DNA of 12,337 nt from assembly GCA_013696915.1 (NCBI GenBank), contig JACCXR010000538.1, positions 1 to 12,337 on the forward strand, read 5' to 3'. Source of the stretch: Euzebyaceae bacterium. GTDB taxonomy: Bacteria; Actinomycetota; Nitriliruptoria; Euzebyales; Egibacteraceae. The notes beneath the pieces were generated by a model. It was not told the origin of the DNA and did no database searches. It saw only the letters and a list, made by a program, of their open reading frames with translations. Position 1 is the first letter of the stretch. Every line of letters starts with the position of its first letter. Shown piece by piece: positions 8,152-12,337 of the stretch. The translations under genes and the position numbers were made by a program.

Positions 8152-8691
8152 ATGCCGCAAAAGCGTCGGGCGGCCGAGAACGCCGCCGAGAAGACCGCGG
8201 TCGCCAAGAAGGCGGGTGCGAAGTCCGCCGCATCCAACAAGGCCGCCACCGGCAGCATTGCCGAGGCTAGGCGTGCGAAGGCCGCGAACAGTGCCGCCGC
8301 TGGACCTCGCCAGAGCCGGCTGTCCGCTCTCCACGTCGATGTTCCGAACGTCGGTCGGATTCGGATCATTCAAGTTAAAGCGGCCAATGTCGTGGAACAC
8401 CTGGGGGGGTCCAGCGCTACGGCTAGGGTGCTCGGTGTGGCCAGGTCCCAGCCCGGCCGGTGGGTCAGGGGGACAGAAGCGCCCTCTGCCGCTTCCACCA
8501 AGCAGGTCGTCGACCTCGACTATGTGCTGTCTCGCCTGCAGCAGTTGTACGGACCCGAAGTCGCGCGTGAGTGGCTGACGTCGCCGAACTCGTACTTGGA
8601 CGGCGCTCGCCCGCTGGACGTCTTGATGGCTGAGGGCCCCAGCGACGTCATCAAGGCGATCGACGCCACCATCGGCGGCGCGTACGCCTGA
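8152..8691 (+). CDS. Antitoxin of Xre/MbcA/ParS type with Ala/Lys-rich tail
   Basis: A 179-residue predicted antitoxin and DNA-binding repressor. Residues 1-55 are Ala/Lys/Arg-rich with little predicted structure (AAEKTAVAKKAGAKSAAS), resembling histone H1-like bacterial tails. Residues about 75-110 hold an Xre-like helix-turn-helix (VVEHLGGSSATARVLGV, SQPGRWVRG). Residues about 112-178 match the MbcA/ParS toxin-binding domain: RLQQLYGPEVAREWLTSPN, then a LDG..PLDVL motif and an AIDATIGGAYA end that in this family reaches into the toxin active site. GGGAGGAG at 8139-8146 sets ATG 8152. Its stop TGA shares one base with the toxin ATG (TGATG), so antitoxin and toxin are translationally coupled. 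Family members are usually shorter because they lack such a basic tail. Confidence 0.87.
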   Translation: MPQKRRAAENAAEKTAVAKKAGAKSAASNKAATGSIAEARRAKAANSAAAGPRQSRLSALHVDVPNVGRIRIIQVKAANVVEHLGGSSATARVLGVARSQPGRWVRGTEAPSAASTKQVVDLDYVLSRLQQLYGPEVAREWLTSPNSYLDGARPLDVLMAEGPSDVIKAIDATIGGAYA

Positions 8692-9257
8692 TGCGCCTGT
8701 ACCGGGTCATCGCCTGGCGTGATGGTGCTGGAGTCGATGAGCCAGGGCATCCGCTCCACGTCGATGTGTCAAGGCAGGGCGGCGGGCGAGCCGACAACCC
8801 GAGTCACTATGAAGCGCTGTACGTCTCCGAGACTCCGCAGGGTGCCGTCGGTGAAGTCTTCGGTGACCTTGCAGCTTGGTCGGCGGCGATGTTCGTCGTC
8901 CCTTGGCTCCCCGAGGGCGGTCGTGCTCTGGCCACGTTCGAGGCGGACCCGCCAACCGAGGTGCTCGACCTTGACGACCCGCACACGCTCGTGGCCATGA
9001 ACGCCAAGCCCACGGACGTCATCGGCCGCGACCGTGAACGGACACGAGAGCTCGCCCTGTCGGTATGGATGCAAGGGGCGTGGGAGGGCCTGCGTTGGTG
9101 GTCTTGGTGGCGACCTGCCTGGCGCAACCAGGTCCTGTGGCGTTCTGTCTCGGACTCTCCTCCTTGGCGGTTCAGCCTCCTGAGCGTTGAGCCACTTGAC
9201 CTTGATCACGCCGCCGTGCGAATTGCCGCGCACGTCCTCCGTCGGCGCCTGGAATAG
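8691..9257 (+). CDS. RES-domain toxin (predicted NAD+-degrading)
   Basis: A 188-residue RES-domain protein. Characterised members such as mycobacterial MbcT and ParT-type toxins destroy or transfer NAD+ and stop growth unless bound by an Xre/MbcA-type antitoxin. The protein starts MRLYRV and has GGGRADNP (R33), YEALYVSE (Y44) and AVGEVF (E55), matching the conserved Arg, Tyr and Glu of the family; a late Ser in RFSLLSVEPL is a candidate for the fourth residue. The tryptophan-rich GLRWWSWWRPAWRNQVLW is typical of an actinobacterial subgroup. NAD+ phosphorolysis versus hydrolysis versus ADP-ribosylation cannot be decided here. It is the second gene of the operon, immediately after its antitoxin. 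No frameshift or missing key residue is evident, so it should be active. Confidence 0.87.
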   Translation: MRLYRVIAWRDGAGVDEPGHPLHVDVSRQGGGRADNPSHYEALYVSETPQGAVGEVFGDLAAWSAAMFVVPWLPEGGRALATFEADPPTEVLDLDDPHTLVAMNAKPTDVIGRDRERTRELALSVWMQGAWEGLRWWSWWRPAWRNQVLWRSVSDSPPWRFSLLSVEPLDLDHAAVRIAAHVLRRRLE

Positions 9258-9339
9258 CTCATGCAGGCGGCGGTCTCGTCGGTGAAGTTGGGTCGAAGTC
9301 GAAAACGAGTTGCGGTATCCGGGGCCTTGAGCCGCGAGC

Positions 9340-9360
9340 CGCGAGGCTTCGGCCCTCGCG
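9340..9360 (+). terminator. UUCG-loop hairpin between convergent units
   Basis: CGCGAGGC, a TTCG loop, then GC(C)CTCGCG form an 8-bp stem with one bulged C. It lies 83 bases after the toxin stop and 17 bases short of the minus-strand sigma-factor relic's stop. There is no T-run on either side, so it may stabilise 3' ends or act with Rho rather than terminate by itself. Confidence 0.4.
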
Positions 9361-9376
9361 AGCGCCGTCTCCACGG

Positions 9377-9690
9377 CTAGGGCTCCAGCCGGGGGGTCAG
9401 GCCGAAGAGGGGGAACAACCTGGCGGTGTCAAGGAAGGCGTTCATCGGCGCTGATCCGACCCGCGGAGATCTCGAGGACCTGCAACACCCACGGCTCGTG
9501 GCCGTCTTCCAGAGCCGGCCGGTACTGCCTGAACGCGGGCGAGCCGTTCGCCACGGTGGGGACCAGGCGTGAGCCGCGACATCCGATGCCGGTGCCGAGG
9601 AACCACCGTCGGATCTCGTCGTGGCCCCGAAGCCACAGCTCGTACGGGGGCATCGACTGCGTGGCGTCGGAGTGCAGCAGTGCCGTGAGC
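9377..9690 (-). pseudogene. 3' remnant of a SigG/SigX5-like sigma factor (SnoaL-like domain)
   Basis: The minus strand encodes about 105 residues matching the C-terminal SnoaL-like domain of sigma factors of the M. tuberculosis SigG / SigX5 type: MPPYELWLRGHDEIRRW, GCRGSRLVPTVANGSPAF, EPWVLQVLEISAGRI. After GRISA the frame breaks; the expected end (NAFLDTARLFPLFGL) continues in another frame to a TAG at 9377-9379. One extra base near 9446 explains it. Upstream of about 9690 similarity stops: I find no sigma region 2 or 4 on the minus strand. The gene is thus truncated at the 5' side and frameshifted at the 3' side, and cannot make a working sigma factor. A sequencing error could explain the frameshift but not the truncation. 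Confidence 0.8.
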
Positions 9691-10357
9691 CCGTGGTGTT
9701 TGATACGCCTGCTCGTGCGATCGCGTGGTTTGCGTCTGACTCGACTCAAACTCAACGACACCAGCCGCGAGCAGATCGGTGAACTCGTTACGGTTGCACC
9801 AGGGCTGCGGTCTTCGTGGATCCGCGACGTTGTCATGAGGAAGGGCGCCTTCAACGACAAGCGTGCCGTCCGACGGTTCGTGCATCGACTCGGGCGAGAA
9901 CACCCTGGCTTCAAGGCGAGCGTCGATCTCGGGCACACCCTCATCAAGTTGATGATCCACCTCGCTGACGAAGACACCGCAGCGTTCACAGAACCGGCCG
10001 GTATGGAGAAGGTGCGCGTCGCGATTGACCATGCGATTGCCAGTTACGACCTGCGGCGCGACGTGGGTTGGATCCTGCTGGAGCACAGCGGCCCGAGAGC
10101 CGGAGAACTTTACCAAGGGACCGACCTTCATCGGTCCGAACGAGACGAGCGGGTACAGGATGCTTCAGAGGGCACGCGCCGCCGCTCAACCGACCGCGGA
10201 AAGGTCCTGGCGGTCTGTGAAGGTTGTGGCGCCGGAGCCCGGCCCCTCTCTGCTGTTACGGCCCTCTGCGCTTCCGGTAGGACAGATCCCACAGGATTCA
10301 GCATCAGCACCCGGAAACCTGTTGCGGATCCCGAGCGGATAGCCGAGGATCGCGGGC
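9691..10357. other. Unidentified lower-GC stretch with a possible gene remnant
   Basis: Two 60-base samples (9781-9840 and 9961-10020) count 60% and 63% GC, well under the 75% of a rho-core sample. A + strand frame is open from before 9691 to 10392, with coding-like composition from about 9724 to 10128 (IGELVTVAPGLRSSWIRDVV, DLGHTLIKLMIHLADED). I do not recognise it, and there is no start codon with a convincing ribosome-binding site. A short open piece in another frame (FDTPARAIAWFASDSTQTQ, from about 9699) may be its broken beginning. From about 10130 to 10357 nothing looks coding. The exactly antiparallel minus-strand frame is also open but has poorer codon third positions. I call this a probable decayed foreign gene, function unknown. 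Confidence 0.3.
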
Positions 10358-10897
10358 ATGTCCATCGACATGTTCACCGACCCCGACACTGACCCACGGG
10401 ACGATCCACCACCCCAAGCCGACGAGCGCGCCACACTCGTCGGGTTCCTGCGCTGGCAGCGCGGAACGCTGGAACTGAAGTGCTCCGGCCTCGACGCCGG
10501 CGACCTGGCCCGTCGCTGCGTGGATCCCTCCACGCTGTCGCTGCTCGGGTTGGTGCGCCACATGGCTGACGTAGAGCGAGGCTGGTTCCGGCGGGTGATG
10601 GCCGGGCAGGACGCGGCGGCGCACTTCTCCTCCGACACCGACCCCGACGGAGATTTCGATGGCGCCGCGCCGGATCACGCGCTCGTCGCGGAGGCGTGGG
10701 ACGTGTGGCGGGCCGAGGTCGCGTTCGCGGAGCGGTTCGTGGCCGAGGCGCCCGATCTCGACGTCACCGGGAACGAGCGCTGGCGCGGGCCGATGTCGCT
10801 GCGCTGGGTGCTGGTGCACATGGTGGAGGAATACGCCCGGCACAACGGCCACGCTGACCTGCTGCGCCAGCGGATCGACGGGGCGGTGGGCCAGTAG
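10358..10897 (+). CDS. DinB superfamily protein (DUF664, mycothiol-dependent type)
   Basis: A 179-residue four-helix-bundle protein of the DinB/DUF664 group. Relatives are metal-binding enzymes, several of them thiol (mycothiol or bacillithiol) transferases or hydrolases; the substrate here is unknown. Helix 1 begins RATLVGFLRWQRGTLELK. The metal-ligand histidines are likely H68 in GLVRHMADVERGWF and two from the H154/H162/H165 cluster in HMVEEYARHNGHADLLR. GAGGA at 10345-10349, 8 bases upstream, supports ATG 10358. The first 20 residues are acidic and variable. It seems monocistronic, lying between two stretches without recognisable genes. Mycothiol dependence is inferred from family and an actinobacterial host, not seen. 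Confidence 0.88.
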   Translation: MSIDMFTDPDTDPRDDPPPQADERATLVGFLRWQRGTLELKCSGLDAGDLARRCVDPSTLSLLGLVRHMADVERGWFRRVMAGQDAAAHFSSDTDPDGDFDGAAPDHALVAEAWDVWRAEVAFAERFVAEAPDLDVTGNERWRGPMSLRWVLVHMVEEYARHNGHADLLRQRIDGAVGQ

Positions 10898-11245
10898 CCG
10901 TCGAGGACCGAGGCGGCCACTGCCTACCCCTCCTTGGCCGAACCCTCGCCGCGTGACCCACTGGTCGTGGCGAAGAGCCAGAAATGGGACGCCCGAACCC
11001 GCAGCGAGCCGGACGTCTCTCGTTGAAGTTATGGGCCTTGATGCTGGACAGGCCCGCCAGTTGCGCGACGCTGGTCATCAGTTCTCGGCCCAGCACTTTC
11101 GGATTCGGCCGCGATTGCGCACGGTCCCTACCGCCCCACCAGAGAGGGTCGGCTGAGTTGATCGGACCACCTCGAAGCGACCGCTTCGTCAGCACCGTCA
11201 CACGCGCACCTCGTCGCCATCACCGGCGGCGAGTCGCAGGGCGCC
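10898..11245. other. Unexplained spacer with several hairpins and antiparallel open frames
   Basis: I cannot assign a gene. The minus strand is open from 11201 to 10764, and its part at about 10980-11100 reads like protein (LMTSVAQLAGLSSIKAHNF) with GC-rich third positions; it then runs antisense into the DinB gene. The + strand is also open in two frames. Structures include GGGACG/CGTCTC (10986-10991 with 11014-11019), GGGCC with GGCCC around the GATGCTGG stretch near 11035, and CGAAGC-GACC-GCTTCG (11173-11188). A gene remnant, a structured RNA, or a dispersed repeat are all possible. Confidence 0.25.
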
Positions 11246-11260
11246 GTGAGGAGGTCGAAC

Positions 11261-11523
11261 GTGGACTTGAACCAGCATGATGAGCATGGCCGTCGCACGG
11301 GGACTGGGAGGAGCGATTCCAAGAGGCTCGTCTGGCACCGCGCGACCGGTGGACTACTGCAGGAAGGCGCATTCGACGAGGCCGGCAAGCAGACCGGATT
11401 GTGGAAGCGATACCACAGCAACGGTCGGCTACTCGACGTTGGTGAGTACGGGCCGGCCACAAGGTCGGCGAGTGGAAGCACTACGGCGCCGACGGGACGC
11501 TCAGCCGGACAAAGCAGCACTGA
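11261..11523 (+). pseudogene. MORN-repeat protein (YwqK-like) with a frameshift
   Basis: The product would be a small protein of about 87 residues made of MORN-type units, the G-x-W / x-G-x-L pattern seen in YwqK-like 'antitoxin component' proteins, whose role is poorly known. GTG 11261 is the likely start because AGGAGG (11249-11254) lies 6 bases upstream. Units visible are the start DLNQHDEHGRR, GLLQEGAFDEAGKQTGLW, and RYHSNGRLLDVGEY. At about 11450-11452 the frame changes: the next unit (GEWKHYGADGTL) is in the -1 frame and ends at TGA 11521-11523. One lost base explains it. Without the shift, translation runs on through unrelated sequence to 11701. The first unit reads GTG where G-x-W is expected, perhaps a second small lesion. 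Confidence 0.65.
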
Positions 11524-11728
11524 GGCGCCGGGGGTGGTCGTCGGTGCAGCGATCGCCGAGGCCGATAGCGCGGGTCCTTGGCTCGGAGGACCGTATACGC
11601 GAACGGCCGCAGCCTTCTGGGATGATTCTATTGATGTCAAGCGGGCTGGAGTAGCGGGTTTGGACCAGCGTGTTGTGACTCACATAGACGACAAAGGATG
11701 ACGGGAATTTATGAGATGATCCCTGTGA

Positions 11729-11747
11729 CGGAGCCACACGGGCTCCG
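11729..11747 (+). other. Hairpin in the leader of the hydrolase gene
   Basis: CGGAGCC and GGCTCCG pair perfectly (7 bp) around ACACG, ending 8 bases before the AAGGA ribosome-binding site of the next gene. It could be an operator or a leader-RNA stem. A weak promoter-like pair, TTGGAC (11660-11665) and CATAGA (11683-11688) at 17-base spacing, lies upstream. Confidence 0.35.
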
Positions 11748-11765
11748 ACACGCCGAAGGATCGAC

Positions 11766-12337
11766 ATGGCCGAGATGTTGTTGTTCCACCATGCACACGG
11801 GCGCACCCCAGGCGTCCTCGCGTTCGCCGACGAGATCAGGCGGGCCGGTCACACAGTCCACGTCCCCGACCTGTACGAGGGGCGGACGTTCGATGACCTC
11901 GAGGCTGGCGTCGGCTACGCCCAGGAGGTTGGATTCGACACCATCACCGGGCGGGGTCTGCTCGCTGCCGAGGGTCTGCCGGACCACGTGGTCTACGCCG
12001 GGTTCTCGCTCGGGGTGCTGCCCGCTCAGAAGCTGGCCCAGACCCGGCCGGGCGCCACTGGGGCCCTGCTGTTCCACGCCTGCGTCCTTGCCGCCGAGTT
12101 CGGCTGCCCCTGGCCGCGAGGCGTCCCCCTCCAGGTCCACGGTATGGACGCCGACGAGTTCTTCGTCGAGGAGGGAGATCTCGATGCCGCGCGCGGACTG
12201 GTGGCTAGCGTCGAAAGCGCTGAGCTGTTCCTGTACACGGGCAATCAGCACCTGTTCGCCGACAGCAGCCTGCCCTCCTACGACGAGGCCTCGGCCACTC
12301 TGCTCACCGAACGCGTGATCAGCTTCCTGGATGCCAT
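11766..12337 (+). CDS. Dienelactone hydrolase family protein (3' end just outside window)
   Basis: An alpha/beta-hydrolase of the small dienelactone hydrolase family, open to the window edge; 190 residues are visible, about the full family length, so only a few are missing. It begins MAEMLLFHHAHGRTPGV with PDLYEGRTFDDL. The nucleophile elbow is GFSLG with S81, where classical dienelactone hydrolase has Cys. The likely acid is D128 or D130 in VHGMDADEF, and the base is H162 in GNQHLFAD, close to the end as usual. AAGGA at 11756-11760, 5 bases upstream, sets ATG 11766. The preceding 242 bases hold no recognisable gene apart from the tail of the MORN remnant's run-on frame, so it probably has its own promoter. 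The natural substrate cannot be read from the sequence. Confidence 0.9.
   Translation, partial: MAEMLLFHHAHGRTPGVLAFADEIRRAGHTVHVPDLYEGRTFDDLEAGVGYAQEVGFDTITGRGLLAAEGLPDHVVYAGFSLGVLPAQKLAQTRPGATGALLFHACVLAAEFGCPWPRGVPLQVHGMDADEFFVEEGDLDAARGLVASVESAELFLYTGNQHLFADSSLPSYDEASATLLTERVISFLDA

Noticed and set aside
9442..10131. 229-residue minus-strand frame across the sigma relic and the lower-GC stretch
   Set aside because: Exactly antiparallel to the + strand codons with poorer third-position GC, and the known SnoaL domain is read in a different minus-strand frame.
11524..11701. Run-on of the MORN frame to 11701 as a genuine longer protein
   Set aside because: The added residues resemble no repeat, whereas the -1 frame continues the MORN pattern to a nearby stop.

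Overview
The window is about 12.3 kb of high-GC DNA. A 60-base sample from the rho core counts 75% GC. All intact genes lie on the + strand. The gene content points to an actinobacterium: rho with a long hydrophilic N-terminal insertion, the rho-rpmE-DUF1385-prfA-prmC order, and a mycothiol-type DinB/DUF664 protein. I cannot fix the class or genus.

Region 1 (1-1979) holds the C-terminal part of a cyclic 2,3-diphosphoglycerate synthetase followed by a 2-phosphoglycerate kinase. Together these are the two dedicated enzymes for making cyclic 2,3-diphosphoglycerate (cDPG) from 2-phosphoglycerate, a solute best known from thermophilic methanogens.

Region 2 (2031-7377) is a compact information-processing cluster. 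It encodes termination factor Rho, zinc-type ribosomal protein L31, a conserved four-helix membrane protein (DUF1385/YqhQ type), release factor RF1 and its GGQ-glutamine methyltransferase PrmC. prfA and prmC overlap by four bases.

Region 3 (7378-9257) starts where the usual synteny ends. It carries a Uma2/DUF820 nuclease-like gene, then a two-gene toxin-antitoxin operon: an Xre/MbcA/ParS-type antitoxin with an unusual Ala/Lys-rich tail, and a RES-domain toxin. A perfect inverted repeat sits at the antitoxin promoter/ribosome-binding site.

Region 4 (9258-12337) is an accessory area with relics. It contains the minus-strand 3' fragment of a SigG/SigX5-like sigma factor with a frameshift, an unidentified lower-GC stretch, an intact DinB-like gene, about 350 bp of unexplained sequence, a frameshifted MORN-repeat gene, and a dienelactone-hydrolase-like gene that runs off the right edge. 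I saw no tRNA, rRNA, CRISPR array or complete insertion sequence.
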